DNA from: Gulosibacter macacae
GTDB lineage: Bacteria; Actinomycetota; Actinomycetes; Actinomycetales; Microbacteriaceae
Reading direction: 5' to 3'
DNA: 64,000 nucleotides
Assembly (NCBI RefSeq): GCF_003865375.1
Contig: NZ_RQVS01000005.1
Span: 145,342-209,341 of the forward strand
Shown: positions 1 through 14,094 of the stretch, in pieces
Position numbering within the stretch: position 1 is the first letter of the stretch
How the letters are laid out: the number at the start of each line of letters is the position of its first letter
Program-made: the position numbers and the translations under genes
Notes under the pieces: generated by a model
Told to the model about the DNA's origin: nothing
The model's input: only the letters and a program-made list of their open reading frames with translations
Database searches by the model: none

Positions 1-278
1 GCCCGGTGAGTTCCGGGAAGTTGTTTGTCGCGTGCAGTCGCTCCCCCGCGGTCACGAGGTCGCCCTGGTAGGCAAGGTCGTTCCATTCGGGGATGAGATT
101 GCCCAGCGGACAACCCTGGTGGCAGAACGGGATGCCGCAGTCCATACAGCGGCTCGCCTGGCGTTGCAATTGGTCGCGTGATTGCGACTCAGTGAACTCG
201 CGGTAGTCCATGAGCCGCACCGGTACGGGGCGTTTCGCGGGCAGTTCGCGTTCGGTGTGGTTGAGAAAGCCGTGCGGA

Positions 279-286
<8 letters not shown>
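1..286 (-). CDS. gltD: glutamate synthase small (beta) subunit, N-terminal part, cut by window edge
   Basis: Only the first 95 or so residues are inside the window. They carry the Cys-rich motif [18 protein letters not shown] near residues 46-63, which ligates a 4Fe-4S cluster in GltD. In the family this subunit takes electrons from NAD(P)H and passes them to the large subunit for glutamate formation from glutamine and 2-oxoglutarate. The start is GTG at 286-284, preceded by GGAGGTGACCC, a strong ribosome binding site inside the gltB 3' end. The gene overlaps gltB by 8 bases, so translation is almost certainly coupled. The C-terminal FAD and NAD(P)H domains lie outside the window. Confidence 0.93.
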
Positions 287-4841
<4,555 letters not shown>

Positions 4842-4929
4842 TGTGTCCTCGGGGGGTGTCGCAGGCGGACGCCTGCGCCCGCCGGGGGCGTTCAGACTAC
4901 GACCGCTTTTTGTTACGCGGACGTTTCAA

Positions 4930-4953
4930 ATGAACCCGAGAAAAATGGTTCAT
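4930..4953. promoter_or_regulatory. inverted repeat between lgt and gltB
   Basis: ATGAACC at 4930-4936 is the exact inverse of GGTTCAT at 4947-4953, with a 10-base A/T-rich spacer. It starts three bases after the lgt stop codon and is about 90 bases upstream of gltB. It could be a regulator operator for gltBD or a weak 3' stem-loop for lgt. It does not match AmtR or GlnR consensus sites that I know. Confidence 0.35.
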
Positions 4954-4956
4954 ATT

Positions 4957-5982
4957 TCAGGATGCGGGGCGAGTTTCCGTCTCAGCCGGGACTTTTTCTT
5001 CATCCTCGTTGTCGTCAGATTCTTCTTGAGAAATTTCCACAGAATCTTCTTTGACCACAGAATCTTCAGCATCTGGGGCCGGTGATTTGTCGGTCGCCGC
5101 ATCCCTGTCGCTCTCGTCTTCCTCCGACCACACGTGGTCATCGGTGTAGATCGACACGTCGGTGTCACGCTGCCGTAGCGACCAGATCATCAGGCCGATG
5201 CCGATGAGCACCATGATGAGCGCACCGAGCACGTTCGAGCGCATCCCGAGGACGATCTCGGAGTAGTCGACGCGAATTGACTCGATCATCATGCGACCGA
5301 GGCCGTACCAGATGAGGTAGATCGCGAGGGTGCGGCCGCGGCCGAGTCGGAACATGCGGCCCAGGAGCACAATGAGCCCGACGCCGATGAGGTTCCAGAT
5401 GAGTTCGTAGAGGAACGTCGGGTGGAAGAGGGTACCGGCCGGGAGGCCCGCCGGGAACGCGGGGTTCGTGGCCGGAATCTCGAGCCCCCAGGGCAGGTTG
5501 GTTGGCCACCCGAACAGCTCGTGATTGAACCAGTTACCGAGGCGGCCAATGGCTTGGGCGAGCAGGATTGCCGGTGCCACCGCATCCGCGAAGGCGAGGA
5601 AGCGCACGCCCCGGAAGCGGCAGGCGAAGTACGCACCAATGGCACCGCCGATGAGCGCGCCAATGATGGCGTTACCGCCCTCCCAGATGGCGAACACGCG
5701 CCACCACTCGGCGCCCTCGTAGAAGAAGTCGGCCGGATGCGTGAACACGTGGTAAAGCCGCGCACCGAGAAGACCGAGCAGCACCGCCGGGATCACGATG
5801 TCAATCACAATCCACGGCTCGCCCCCGCGCGCGGTCATCCGCTTGTTCGTCCACCACGTGGCGATGATGATCGCCGCCACAATGATCAGCGCGTACGCGT
5901 GGAAGGTGAACGGGCCAACGGTGAACGAGGCCCACTCAAGCGGTGGTGAGGGAATCGACGCGGGAGCGGGCTGCAATGGCAT
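4957..5982 (-). CDS. lgt: prolipoprotein diacylglyceryl transferase
   Basis: Lgt transfers diacylglycerol from phosphatidylglycerol to the lipobox cysteine of prelipoproteins in the membrane. The 341-residue protein has about seven membrane helices. It carries the Lgt signature AQAIGRLGNWFNHELFG near residues 142-158 with the essential Arg, and HPTFLYE further on. The last 65 or so residues are an unusual Asp/Glu/Ser-rich cytosolic tail that the catalytic core does not need. The ATG at 5982 shares one base with the trpA stop (TAATG), so translation is coupled to the trp genes; lgt also follows trpA in Mycobacterium. A lipoprotein substrate candidate is at 61550-61948. Confidence 0.96.
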   Translation of the reverse strand: MPLQPAPASIPSPPLEWASFTVGPFTFHAYALIIVAAIIIATWWTNKRMTARGGEPWIVIDIVIPAVLLGLLGARLYHVFTHPADFFYEGAEWWRVFAIWEGGNAIIGALIGGAIGAYFACRFRGVRFLAFADAVAPAILLAQAIGRLGNWFNHELFGWPTNLPWGLEIPATNPAFPAGLPAGTLFHPTFLYELIWNLIGVGLIVLLGRMFRLGRGRTLAIYLIWYGLGRMMIESIRVDYSEIVLGMRSNVLGALIMVLIGIGLMIWSLRQRDTDVSIYTDDHVWSEEDESDRDAATDKSPAPDAEDSVVKEDSVEISQEESDDNEDEEKVPAETETRPAS

Positions 5983-6764
5983 TAGTTAAGAGTTCCCTTA
6001 GCAAGGTCGGCGGCGGTACGTCCGACGGCGTCGACGCCGCCTTCAGTGAGCGAGCGTACGAGCGCGGATCCAACGATGGCGCCTTCGGCATAGCCGAGCA
6101 CATCGCGCACCTGGTCCCCGGTCGAAATGCCGATGCCGACGCAGGCACGCTCGCAACCGACGCCGTGCAGGCGGTCGGCGAGCACGCGCGCGGCGCGGTC
6201 GACATCGGCGCGGGCACCGGTAATGCCCATCGTCGACACGGTGTAGACGAATCCACGCGACGCCTCGGTGATCTTGCGCAGACGCTCATCTGACGAGGTG
6301 GGCGCAGCGAGGAAGATGCGGTCGAGGTCGTACTTATCTGAAACCGCGATCCACTCGCCCGCCTCATCGGGAATGAGGTCGGGCGTGACGAGCCCGGCGC
6401 CACCGACCGACTTGAGGTCGGCGGCGAAGCGCTCAACACCGCGTTGCAGGATGAGGTTCCAATAGCCCATGACGACAATTGGCACTTCGATCTCGGCGCG
6501 GACGCGCTCGATAACCTCGAAGAGCTGGTTCGTGTGGAAGCCGTTGCGCAGGGCCGTCTGGCAGGCAGCCTGGATAACCGGCCCGTCCATCACCGGGTCG
6601 GAATAGGGCACACCAAATTCGATGATGTCGACGCCGTTACGGGCGATTGCGACAGCAGCCGCAACCGAGGTGTCAACGTCGGGGAAACCAGCGGGGAGAT
6701 AGCCGATCAGTGGACCGCGTCGCTCCGCGCGGGCGCGGTCGATGGCCTGTTCTACCTGGCTCAC
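5982..6764 (-). CDS. trpA: tryptophan synthase alpha chain
   Basis: The alpha subunit cleaves indole-3-glycerol phosphate to indole, which is channelled to TrpB. The 260-residue TIM barrel has IIEFGVPYSDP with the catalytic Glu at residue 49 and VMDGPVIQ with the catalytic Asp at residue 60. The start is GTG at 6764, overlapping the trpB TAG stop by one base (TAGTG). It is the last trp gene and is directly coupled to lgt. Confidence 0.96.
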   Translation of the reverse strand: MSQVEQAIDRARAERRGPLIGYLPAGFPDVDTSVAAAVAIARNGVDIIEFGVPYSDPVMDGPVIQAACQTALRNGFHTNQLFEVIERVRAEIEVPIVVMGYWNLILQRGVERFAADLKSVGGAGLVTPDLIPDEAGEWIAVSDKYDLDRIFLAAPTSSDERLRKITEASRGFVYTVSTMGITGARADVDRAARVLADRLHGVGCERACVGIGISTGDQVRDVLGYAEGAIVGSALVRSLTEGGVDAVGRTAADLAKGTLN

Positions 6765-7993
6765 TATTCACTGTCTCCGATCACACGGTTCGCATCGCCG
6801 AGTTCGAACCAGGTCATTGCGGTCTCCATGTCCTTATCGCCGCGACCCGAGAGCGACACGATGATCGTGGCGTCGGGGCCGAGCTCGCGGCCAAGCTTCA
6901 TGGCACCAGCAAGCGCGTGGGCTGATTCGATCGCGGGGATGATGCCTTCGGTCTGCGAGAGCAGACGCATCGCAACCATGGCCTCGGCGTCGGTGCTCCC
7001 CCGGTATTCGACGCGGCCAATCGAGTTGAGCCATGAGTGCTGGGGACCTACGCCCGGGTAGTCGAGCCCGGCAGAAATCGAGTGCGACTCGATGGTCTGA
7101 CCGTCGGCATCCTGGAGCAGCATCGTGCGCGCGCCGTGGAGCACCCCCGGACGACCCGTTTCGATGGTCGCGGCCGTGCGGGCCGTGTGGATGCCCTCGC
7201 CCGCCGCCTCAATGCCGTACAGCTTGACCTCGGGGTCATCGAGGAAGGCTTCGAAGATGCCGATCGCGTTCGAGCCGCCACCAACGCAGGCGACGACCGC
7301 ATCCGGTAGACCGCCGAACTGATCGATGGCCTGTGCGCGCGCCTCTTCGCCGACGATCTGCTGCAGATCGCGCACGAGCGCCGGGAAGGGATGCGGACCG
7401 GCCGCGGTACCGAACACATAGTTCGTGTGCTCAACATTCGCGACCCAATCGCGGAACGCTTCGTTGATCGCATCCTTGAGCGTGCGCGAGCCCGAGGCAA
7501 CCGAGATGACCTCGGCACCAAGCAGGCGCATCCGTGCGACGTTGAGGGCTTGACGCGCAATGTCGACGGCACCCATGTAGATCGTGCATTCAAGGCCGAA
7601 CAATGCCGCAGCCGTCGCAGTCGCGACGCCGTGTTGACCGGCGCCGGTCTCAGCGATCACGCGCTTCTTGCCGAGGCGCTTGGTAAGAAGCGCCTGCCCC
7701 ACGACATTGTTGATCTTGTGTGAGCCGGTGTGGTTCAGGTCTTCGCGCTTAAGCAGGATGCGGGCACCGCCGCAGTGCTCAGCGAACCGCGGCACTTCGC
7801 TGAGGAGCGACGGTCGGCCCGAGAAGTCACGGCTCAGCCGCTCAAACTCGGCGAGAAACTCGGGATCGTTCTTGGCTGCTTGCCAGGCGACGTCGATCTC
7901 GTCGAGCGCAGCGATGAGGCTTTCGGGCACAAAACGCCCGCCAAACTCACCGAAGTACGGGCCGGGAGCGTGTCGAAGTGGGGTGTCGGTCAT
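6764..7993 (-). CDS. trpB: tryptophan synthase beta chain
   Basis: A PLP enzyme that condenses indole with serine to give tryptophan, working as an alpha2-beta2 complex with TrpA. The 409-residue protein has the PLP lysine in HTGSHKINN (Lys93), the phosphate loop GGGSNAIG and [11 protein letters not shown]. These are typical of TrpB1 rather than the TrpB2 type. The start ATG at 7993 overlaps the trpC stop by four bases (ATGA). Confidence 0.97.
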   Translation of the reverse strand: MTDTPLRHAPGPYFGEFGGRFVPESLIAALDEIDVAWQAAKNDPEFLAEFERLSRDFSGRPSLLSEVPRFAEHCGGARILLKREDLNHTGSHKINNVVGQALLTKRLGKKRVIAETGAGQHGVATATAAALFGLECTIYMGAVDIARQALNVARMRLLGAEVISVASGSRTLKDAINEAFRDWVANVEHTNYVFGTAAGPHPFPALVRDLQQIVGEEARAQAIDQFGGLPDAVVACVGGGSNAIGIFEAFLDDPEVKLYGIEAAGEGIHTARTAATIETGRPGVLHGARTMLLQDADGQTIESHSISAGLDYPGVGPQHSWLNSIGRVEYRGSTDAEAMVAMRLLSQTEGIIPAIESAHALAGAMKLGRELGPDATIIVSLSGRGDKDMETAMTWFELGDANRVIGDSE

Positions 7994-8766
7994 GCGTTTC
8001 TGAATTCTTGGATGGATGCGGCGGGATCGTCGCCGGTGACCAGCGCCTCGCCAACGAGTACGGCGTCGGCACCCGCGTCGCGGTAGGCGCGCACGTGTTC
8101 GGGGCGCAGCACCGCCGACTCGGCCACCTTGACGACGCCCTCCGGGTACTCGCTGGCGAGTTCGCCGAAGAGCTCGGGATGCATCTCGAAGGTCTTGAGG
8201 TCGCGGGCGTTTACGCCGAGCACTCGGGCATCGACATCGAGCGCGCGCTGGAACTCGTCGCGAGTGTGCGCCTCAATGAGCGCGGTCATGCCGAGTTCTT
8301 CGGTGAAGCGCTTGAGTCGATCGAGTGTGGGCTGGTCAAGGCTCGCCACGATGAGCAGGATGAGGTCGGCACCAGCGGCGCGCGCCTCGAGGATCTGGTA
8401 CTCCTCGCCGATGAACTCCTTGCGGAGCACCGGCACATCGACGGCCGCGCGCACGGCGCGCAGATCGTCGAGTGAGCCGAGGAACTTGCGTTCTTCGGTG
8501 AGCACACTGATCGCCGAGGCACCACCACGCGCATAGGCGGTGGCGAGTTCGGCGGGGTCGGGGATGTTCGCCAGGAGGCCGCGCGACGGCGACGCACGCT
8601 TCACCTCGGCAATGATGTGCACGAGTTCGGCGCGCGATAGCGCTGCGACCGCGTCGATGGCGGGAGTCTGCTCGAGCGCAAGCGTCTCAAGCTGTGCCGT
8701 CGGCAACTGCTCTCGACGGCGTGCGGCATCCTCGAGCGACCCGGCAAACAGGTCGTCGAGAATCAC
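7990..8766 (-). CDS. trpC: indole-3-glycerol phosphate synthase
   Basis: Converts carboxyphenylaminodeoxyribulose phosphate to indole-3-glycerol phosphate. The 258-residue barrel contains [11 protein letters not shown] with the catalytic Lys, VLRKEFI with a second catalytic Lys, and VAESAV near the C-terminus. The open frame extends further upstream, but that part reads through the preceding gene. GTG at 8766 overlaps the TAG stop of the small membrane protein by one base and gives the normal length. It is a stand-alone enzyme, not fused to TrpF. Confidence 0.95.
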   Translation of the reverse strand: MILDDLFAGSLEDAARRREQLPTAQLETLALEQTPAIDAVAALSRAELVHIIAEVKRASPSRGLLANIPDPAELATAYARGGASAISVLTEERKFLGSLDDLRAVRAAVDVPVLRKEFIGEEYQILEARAAGADLILLIVASLDQPTLDRLKRFTEELGMTALIEAHTRDEFQRALDVDARVLGVNARDLKTFEMHPELFGELASEYPEGVVKVAESAVLRPEHVRAYRDAGADAVLVGEALVTGDDPAASIQEFRNA

Positions 8767-8987
8767 TAGTGTTCCTTCGGACCGAGACCGAATGCCTTGA
8801 GCACGGGCCAGATGATGGCTCCGGCGGGGACCATGCCAACGCCAACCCAGGTGAGCACGGCGTTGTCGATGAACAGGCCAATCGCGCCGAGGGTGAAGCC
8901 GATGAGGATGACGATGACGCCAACCCAACCGGCGACCGAGTGGCCCTCGTCTTCGTGGTGCTCGACTACGGCTTGCTGGTTCGACAT
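8766..8987 (-). CDS. small two-helix membrane protein, HGxxPAAW (DUF6704)-like
   Basis: A 73-residue protein with a hydrophilic His/Glu-rich N-terminus, the segment GHSVAGWVGV that resembles the HGxxPAAW signature, and two hydrophobic helices separated by a short polar turn. Genes of this family sit beside trpC in many actinobacteria; their function is not known. The start ATG at 8987 is chosen because GAAGGAG lies 7 bases upstream; an ATG at 9008 has no comparable site. Its stop overlaps the trpC start, so the two are translationally coupled. The 55-base gap on its 5' side (8988-9042) shows nothing obvious. Confidence 0.75.
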   Translation of the reverse strand: MSNQQAVVEHHEDEGHSVAGWVGVIVILIGFTLGAIGLFIDNAVLTWVGVGMVPAGAIIWPVLKAFGLGPKEH

Positions 8988-9042
8988 GCGTGACTCCTTC
9001 AGGAACAACAGAACGCGTTCAGTCTACTGTGCCCGAGGCGTT

Positions 9043-9630
9043 TCAGTGGGCTCGAGGCGTTTCCGGCTCGTCGGGTGATTCCGACTCCGCTTCTTCGGTC
9101 GGATCATCACCGGCCGAGAGCGCATCCCACTGATCCATTCGGGTGCTCGCGTCGTCGGCTGGGGCCGCCGCATCCTGCATCCTGCTTGTCGAATACTTGC
9201 GATCGGTGGATGGCCAAGTGCGGCCAGTGGCGAGCGCGACCATGCCGCTCAGCGCGATCACGACTCCAGCCACGACCGCGAGGATCGGCCAGAACGTTTG
9301 TGTCACGGCGGCATCGGCGAGTGGTTCGAGGCTGACGGCGGCGACCTCGTACGGGAAGACCGTGGCAGCCATGAGGATGCCAACGATCACCATGAGGGCA
9401 CCGACAACGAGGCGTAATACGCGCCCGGCGATCGCAAGGGCCACGACTCCGGCAAGGGCCGTCATCGCGAGTGCGAGCGTTTCGGGGCTTGCCTGGCTCC
9501 CTGGCACCTCGTGCGTGCCGCCATCGGCAAGGGAGGCGCTGGCCCACGGCTGCGACCAGGCGAGCATCCCGAGCCCCGCCCCCACGAGCAAGACGAGGAG
9601 GGCGAGGCGCTTGGCGCGCTTGCCGGTCAC
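9043..9630 (-). CDS. Trp biosynthesis-associated membrane protein (TIGR02234-like)
   Basis: A 195-residue protein with four predicted membrane helices: an N-terminal one with the WSQPW motif at its end, a central hairpin and one near residue 125. A charged Asp/Glu/Ser-rich tail follows. Length, topology and position between his and trp genes match the Trp-region membrane protein of actinobacteria, for example Rv1610 of M. tuberculosis. Its function is unknown. GTG at 9630 overlaps the hisI TGA by four bases; the longer open frame upstream reads through hisI. In M. tuberculosis trpE directly precedes this gene, but here hisI does. Confidence 0.8.
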   Translation of the reverse strand: MTGKRAKRLALLVLLVGAGLGMLAWSQPWASASLADGGTHEVPGSQASPETLALAMTALAGVVALAIAGRVLRLVVGALMVIVGILMAATVFPYEVAAVSLEPLADAAVTQTFWPILAVVAGVVIALSGMVALATGRTWPSTDRKYSTSRMQDAAAPADDASTRMDQWDALSAGDDPTEEAESESPDEPETPRAH

Positions 9631-10007
9631 GCTGGCTCCGCAAAGCGCACGGCGAGCGGGTCGGAGTCCCAGCAGGTACGAGTGTCGAGGTGGCAGGCCG
9701 AGCCGACCTGGTCGACCTTGATGCGCACGGCATCGCGGTCGCAGTCGAGCGCGAACTCGATGAGTCGCTGCGCATGACCTGAGGTGTCCCCCTTGCGCCA
9801 GAGTTCGCCGCGCGAGCGCGACCAGTACACAACGCGCTGCTGCGTGAGCGTCTCCCGCAGCGACTCGGCGTTCATCCACGCCATCATGAGCACCTCGCCG
9901 CTGTCGTACTGCTGCGCAATGGCCGGGATGAGGCCGTCAGCGTCGAAGCGCGCGGCCGCGATGATCTCGTCGATCTGCGCCTCGCTGAGCAGCTTGACCT
10001 CACGCAT
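9627..10007 (-). CDS. hisI: phosphoribosyl-AMP cyclohydrolase
   Basis: Opens the purine ring of phosphoribosyl-AMP in histidine synthesis. The protein of about 126 residues is a stand-alone HisI without a HisE domain. Visible motifs are [24 protein letters not shown] with metal ligands, and [11 protein letters not shown] at 10007 gives an 8-base overlap with hisF and a family-like N-terminus; ATG at 10022 would add five residues. Neither has a clear ribosome binding site, so expression probably depends on coupling to hisF. Confidence 0.95.
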   Translation of the reverse strand: MREVKLLSEAQIDEIIAAARFDADGLIPAIAQQYDSGEVLMMAWMNAESLRETLTQQRVVYWSRSRGELWRKGDTSGHAQRLIEFALDCDRDAVRIKVDQVGSACHLDTRTCWDSDPLAVRFAEPA

Positions 10008-10830
10008 TGGCGGCCGCACCATTACCCGGCAGACGCACGGTGAAACCGGCGTCCGCGAGCGAGCGCTTCACCTCACCGACCGTCATCTCGCCATAGTGGA
10101 AGACACTTGCCGCGAGCACGGCGTCAGCACCGGCGGCGACCGCGGGGGCGAAGTGGTCGACGGCACCGGCGCCACCCGACGCGATGACCGGTACGGTCGC
10201 GAGTTCGCGCACGAGGCGAGTGAGTTCGAGATCGAAGCCAGCCTTAGTGCCGTCTGCATCCATCGAGTTCACGAGCAGCTCGCCGGCACCGCGATCGCAC
10301 ACCTCGCGCGCCCATTCGAGTGCGTCGAGGCCCGATTCCTTGCGGCCGCCGTGCGTGGTGACCACGAAACCCGAGGGGGTTGAATTAGATCGCTTAATGT
10401 CGAGCGAAAGCACGAGCACCTGCGAACCAAACTTCGCGGCAATCTCGTCAATAAGTTCGGGACGCGCGATCGCCGCTGAGTTCACGCCAACCTTGTCGGC
10501 CCCGGCCCCGAGCAGACGCGTCACATCTTCGACCGAGCGCACACCGCCGCCGACCGTGAGCGGCACAAAGACCTGCTCGGCGGTGCGGGTGACGAGGTCA
10601 TAGGTGGTCGCCCGGTTGTCGGTCGTTGCCGTCACATCGAGGAAGGTGATTTCATCGGCGCCCTCGGCCGCATAGCGGGCAGCGAGTTCGACCGGGTCAC
10701 CGGCATCGCGCAGATCAAGGAAGTTCACGCCCTTGACGACGCGGCCGTCAGCCACATCGAGGCAGGGAATGACGCGAATCGCGAGACCACCTGATTGCTG
10801 CGGGGTGTCGAATTCGTTCACGTCAATCAC
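10000..10830 (-). CDS. hisF: imidazole glycerol phosphate synthase, cyclase subunit
   Basis: Forms imidazole glycerol phosphate and AICAR using ammonia delivered by HisH. The 276-residue (beta/alpha)8 barrel has [14 protein letters not shown] with catalytic Asp25 and LSLDIKRSN with catalytic Asp144. GTG at 10830 overlaps the hisG stop by four bases (GTGA). The open frame extends further but reads through hisG. The glutaminase partner hisH is not in this window. Confidence 0.96.
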   Translation of the reverse strand: MIDVNEFDTPQQSGGLAIRVIPCLDVADGRVVKGVNFLDLRDAGDPVELAARYAAEGADEITFLDVTATTDNRATTYDLVTRTAEQVFVPLTVGGGVRSVEDVTRLLGAGADKVGVNSAAIARPELIDEIAAKFGSQVLVLSLDIKRSNSTPSGFVVTTHGGRKESGLDALEWAREVCDRGAGELLVNSMDADGTKAGFDLELTRLVRELATVPVIASGGAGAVDHFAPAVAAGADAVLAASVFHYGEMTVGEVKRSLADAGFTVRLPGNGAAANA

Positions 10831-11666
10831 ATCCGGGCTGCTTGTAGCGCGGTTACGAGGATGGCCTTCGCACCGATCGCGCTGAGCTTGTCCATGACCG
10901 CGTTGAGATCGCGCTGCGGCACGAGCGCGCGCACGGCAAGCCACTCGGGGTCGTGGAGCGCGGAGACCGTCGGCGATTGGAACCCGGGGGTCACCGCCAT
11001 CGCGGCATCGAGCTTCGAGGCCGGGATGTCGTAGTCCATGATGCTGTACTGGCGGGCGACGAGCACACCCTCGAGGCGCTTGATGAGCTTCTCCGCGCCA
11101 CCGACCTTCTCGGGGGTCGAAATCAGGATGGCCGTGGAGTCAAGGATGACCGGGCCAAAGATCTCGAGACCAGCGCGACGGAGGGTGTTGCCGGTCGAGA
11201 CGACATCAGCAATCGCATCCGCCACCCCAAGCTGAATCGACGACTCAACCGCACCATCGAGCTTCACGAGCTCAGCATCGATACCGTGATCTTCGAAGAA
11301 GTGACCGAGGAGGCCCGTGTAGCTCGTGGCAACGCGCTTGCCGTTGAGCTGTGAGACATCGGTGTACTCCCCGACCGGCCCGGCGAAGCGGAACGTCGAA
11401 CCGCCGAAGTCGAGCGAGCGGATCTCTTGCGCCGGCGAGTCGGAGTCGAGCAACATGTCGCGGCCGGTGATACCGGCGTCGAGCACACCCTCGCCAACGT
11501 AGGTGGCAATGTCGCGGGGACGAATGTAGAAGAATTCAACCTCGTTGGCCGGGTCAACGGCCGTGAGTTCGCGATCGTCGCGGCGACCGCGGTAGCCGGC
11601 CTCAACGAGCATGTCGTTGGCGGTCGCGGCAAGCATGCCCTTATTGGGCACAGCAATGCGAAGCAT
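10827..11666 (-). CDS. hisG: ATP phosphoribosyltransferase, long form
   Basis: The first step of histidine synthesis, joining ATP and PRPP. The 279-residue length fits the long hexameric HisG class, with a C-terminal regulatory domain for histidine feedback rather than a HisZ partner. Visible features are [10 protein letters not shown] at the N-terminus, the phosphate-binding segment [15 protein letters not shown] and the ACT-like end. ATG at 11666 has GGAAGG upstream, which overlaps the region just after the hisE stop 11 bases away. Confidence 0.96.
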   Translation of the reverse strand: MLRIAVPNKGMLAATANDMLVEAGYRGRRDDRELTAVDPANEVEFFYIRPRDIATYVGEGVLDAGITGRDMLLDSDSPAQEIRSLDFGGSTFRFAGPVGEYTDVSQLNGKRVATSYTGLLGHFFEDHGIDAELVKLDGAVESSIQLGVADAIADVVSTGNTLRRAGLEIFGPVILDSTAILISTPEKVGGAEKLIKRLEGVLVARQYSIMDYDIPASKLDAAMAVTPGFQSPTVSALHDPEWLAVRALVPQRDLNAVMDKLSAIGAKAILVTALQAARM

Positions 11667-11677
11667 TGGGGACCTTC

Positions 11678-11941
11678 CTAGAGATACCGGTAGACGTCGT
11701 CGAGGGTGTACCCCTTCGCGAGCATCATGACCTGGAGGTGGTAGATGAGCTGCGCCATTTCTTCCTGGCACTCGGCGTCGGACTCGTATTCGGCCGCCAT
11801 CCACGTTTCGGCCGCTTCTTCAACTAGCTTCTTGCCAATGAAATGGACGCCCCGATCGAGTTCGGCAACGGTCCCCGAGCCTTCGGGGCGAGTGGCGGCT
11901 TTTTCGGCGAGCTCAGCGAATAGCGATTCGAACGTCTTCAC
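11678..11941 (-). CDS. hisE: phosphoribosyl-ATP pyrophosphohydrolase
   Basis: An 87-residue all-alpha enzyme of the MazG-like fold that removes pyrophosphate from phosphoribosyl-ATP. The metal-binding [10 protein letters not shown] and [14 protein letters not shown] segments are present. GTG at 11941 is chosen because it gives the normal family length; the longer frame overlaps rpe. It lies 11 bases after rpe and 11 before hisG. HisE and HisI are separate proteins here, as usual in actinobacteria. Confidence 0.94.
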   Translation of the reverse strand: MKTFESLFAELAEKAATRPEGSGTVAELDRGVHFIGKKLVEEAAETWMAAEYESDAECQEEMAQLIYHLQVMMLAKGYTLDDVYRYL

Positions 11942-11952
11942 GATCGACCAGT

Positions 11953-12615
11953 CTAGTGCCGGTGTGTGGCGGCAAGTTCCCGGAGGCGTGCGATCTCGAT
12001 GGCGGGCTCGCCCCGGAACACCGCTGAGCCGGCCACGAAGGTGTCGGCACCTGCTTCCGCCGCCTTCTCGATGGTCTCGGCGCCCACGCCGCCGTCGACC
12101 TGAAGCCAGATCTCCGAGCCAGTACGCGTCGCCCACTCCCGCGCCTGACGCAGCTTCGGCATCGTTTCGGGCATGAACTTCTGGCCACCGAAGCCGGGTT
12201 CGACCGTCATGATGAGCAGCTGGTCGAAGTGCGGGAGAAGCTCTTCAATCATCGCGAACGGAGTGCCGGGGCGCAGCGCCACACCGGCTCGCGCGCCGAA
12301 CGCTTTGATGTTGCGGGCGATGGTCGCGGGCGCCGTCGCTGCCTCGAGGTGAAAGGTCACCGAAAAGACGCCCATCTCGGCAAAATGCGGTGCCCAATGG
12401 TCGGGGTTCTCAATCATGAGATGCAGATCGAGCGGCAGCGTGCCGAGCGATTGTAGCCGCTCCACCATCGGCTGACCGAAGGTGAGGTTTGGCACGAAGT
12501 GGTTGTCCATGATGTCGACATGGGCTGCATCGGCCGAAGAGATTCGCTCAAACTCGCGCTCAAAATTCGCGAAGTCGGCGGCCAGGATCGAGGGATTAAT
12601 GCGCACATCGGTCAC
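11953..12615 (-). CDS. rpe: ribulose-phosphate 3-epimerase
   Basis: Interconverts ribulose 5-phosphate and xylulose 5-phosphate in the pentose phosphate pathway. The 220-residue TIM barrel has NPSILAADF at the N-terminus, the metal-binding [11 protein letters not shown] and DLHLMIENP segments, and the C-terminal [10 protein letters not shown] phosphate-site region. The start is GTG at 12615, 30 bases after rsmB. In M. tuberculosis rpe also follows the fmt-rsmB pair. Confidence 0.96.
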   Translation of the reverse strand: MTDVRINPSILAADFANFEREFERISSADAAHVDIMDNHFVPNLTFGQPMVERLQSLGTLPLDLHLMIENPDHWAPHFAEMGVFSVTFHLEAATAPATIARNIKAFGARAGVALRPGTPFAMIEELLPHFDQLLIMTVEPGFGGQKFMPETMPKLRQAREWATRTGSEIWLQVDGGVGAETIEKAAEAGADTFVAGSAVFRGEPAIEIARLRELAATHRH

Positions 12616-12645
12616 GCCCTCGAGCCTAGCCGCCCGGCTCGGGCG

Positions 12646-14094
12646 CTAGTCGCGCTTGCGCAGGAGTGTGAGGAACATCGCGTCGGTGCCGTGGCGATGC
12701 GGCCACAATTGCACCGTGGTGCCCTCGGCGAGCGGTCGCTCGGCAAGATCGAGTTCGGGTGCGAGCTCGTGGCAGATCGCCCGGGCATCGAGCACCTCGG
12801 CATCGTGACTGCGCAAGACATGCTTCACCACGGCGGTCGTCTCGGCCGGATGCGGTGAGCAGGTCACGTAGGCGACGAGCCCTCCCGGGGCGGTCGCTTC
12901 GAGCGCCGCCGCGAGCAACTCCTCTTGGAGGTGCGTGAGATTGGCAAGATCACTCGCCTGCTTACGCCACCGCGCCTCGGGGCGACGGCGCAGGGCGCCG
13001 AGGCCGGTGCACGGGGCATCCACGAGGATGCGGTCAAATTTCTCGGGCGAGTCCACGACCGTGCGCCCATCAAACTCGGTCACCTCGAACTCGTGACCTT
13101 CGGGCGTGATGGGCCGCAGCGCATCCCGCACGAGCTTCGCGCGTGATGGCGTCACCTCATTCGCCTCGAAATGCGCGCGGGCCACAAGACTCTCTGCAGC
13201 AAGCAGCGCCGATTTGCCGCCGGGACCGGCGCAGAGATCGAGCAGCCGCTCCCCCTCGCGAATAGGCGCGACTCGACTGAGCGCCAGCGCGACGAGCTGT
13301 GAACCCGCATCCTGCACTCGAACCGTGCCGGCACGCACTTCCCTGAGCTCTTGCGGGTCGCCGCCGTCAAGGCGCATCGCAATGGGTGACGCCGGCTCGG
13401 GAACGAGGCGGGTCGGGTGGGCGTCGAGCACGTCCTCGCGATCGGCAAGGCCCGGAAGCGCCGCGAGGTGCACGAGCGGCGAGACATTGTCGGCGTCAAG
13501 AAGCGCTTCGAGCTCATCCTCGCGACCCTCATCAGCGAGTGCATCGCGGAACGCACGGACGATCCAGGCAGGATGCGAGGTGAGCGCGGCGAGGCGGTCA
13601 TCCGCGCGCTCGTGGCGCTCGGCGACAGCGGTGCGCCACTCCTCGGCCGTGCGCGCCGAGATGGCCCGCAAGTTCGCGTTGATGAAACCAGCGACCCCGC
13701 GCGAGCCACGATCACGAGCGGCATTGACGGTTTCGTTGACGGCGGCGTGCTTCGGCACACGGGTGCCGAGCAGTTGATGCGCGCCGAGACGCAGTGCGGC
13801 AAGCGCCACCGGGTCAATCTGGTCGATCTCGCGGCCAGCAACAATGCGAATGATCTCGTCGTAGTAGCCGCCGAGCCGCAGGGTGCCGTAGGTGAGCTCG
13901 GTGGCGAGGGCGGCATCCAGACCTCGCAGACCCGCGTCGCGCAGGCGGTGCGGCAGGAGCAGGTTGGCGTAGGCATCGTCACGGTCGACGGCGATGAGCA
14001 CATCGAGTGCGACGGCGCGCGGCCCGCGCTGGCGAGCGGCAAAATCGCGGCCGGGGAGCGGGTCACGAAAGCGACCAGGGTTACGGGTACTCAT
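12646..14094 (-). CDS. rsmB: 16S rRNA (cytosine-C5) methyltransferase, RsmB/Sun family
   Basis: A 482-residue protein with an N-terminal NusB-like RNA-binding domain (residues about 20-160) and a C-terminal SAM-dependent Rossmann domain. The SAM loop is LLDLCAGPGGKS. Both active-site cysteines are visible, in DAPCTGLG and YVTCSPHPAET. In the family it makes m5C967 in 16S rRNA. ATG at 14094 overlaps the fmt TGA by four bases; the upstream extension of the open frame reads through fmt. Confidence 0.95.
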   Translation of the reverse strand: MSTRNPGRFRDPLPGRDFAARQRGPRAVALDVLIAVDRDDAYANLLLPHRLRDAGLRGLDAALATELTYGTLRLGGYYDEIIRIVAGREIDQIDPVALAALRLGAHQLLGTRVPKHAAVNETVNAARDRGSRGVAGFINANLRAISARTAEEWRTAVAERHERADDRLAALTSHPAWIVRAFRDALADEGREDELEALLDADNVSPLVHLAALPGLADREDVLDAHPTRLVPEPASPIAMRLDGGDPQELREVRAGTVRVQDAGSQLVALALSRVAPIREGERLLDLCAGPGGKSALLAAESLVARAHFEANEVTPSRAKLVRDALRPITPEGHEFEVTEFDGRTVVDSPEKFDRILVDAPCTGLGALRRRPEARWRKQASDLANLTHLQEELLAAALEATAPGGLVAYVTCSPHPAETTAVVKHVLRSHDAEVLDARAICHELAPELDLAERPLAEGTTVQLWPHRHGTDAMFLTLLRKRD

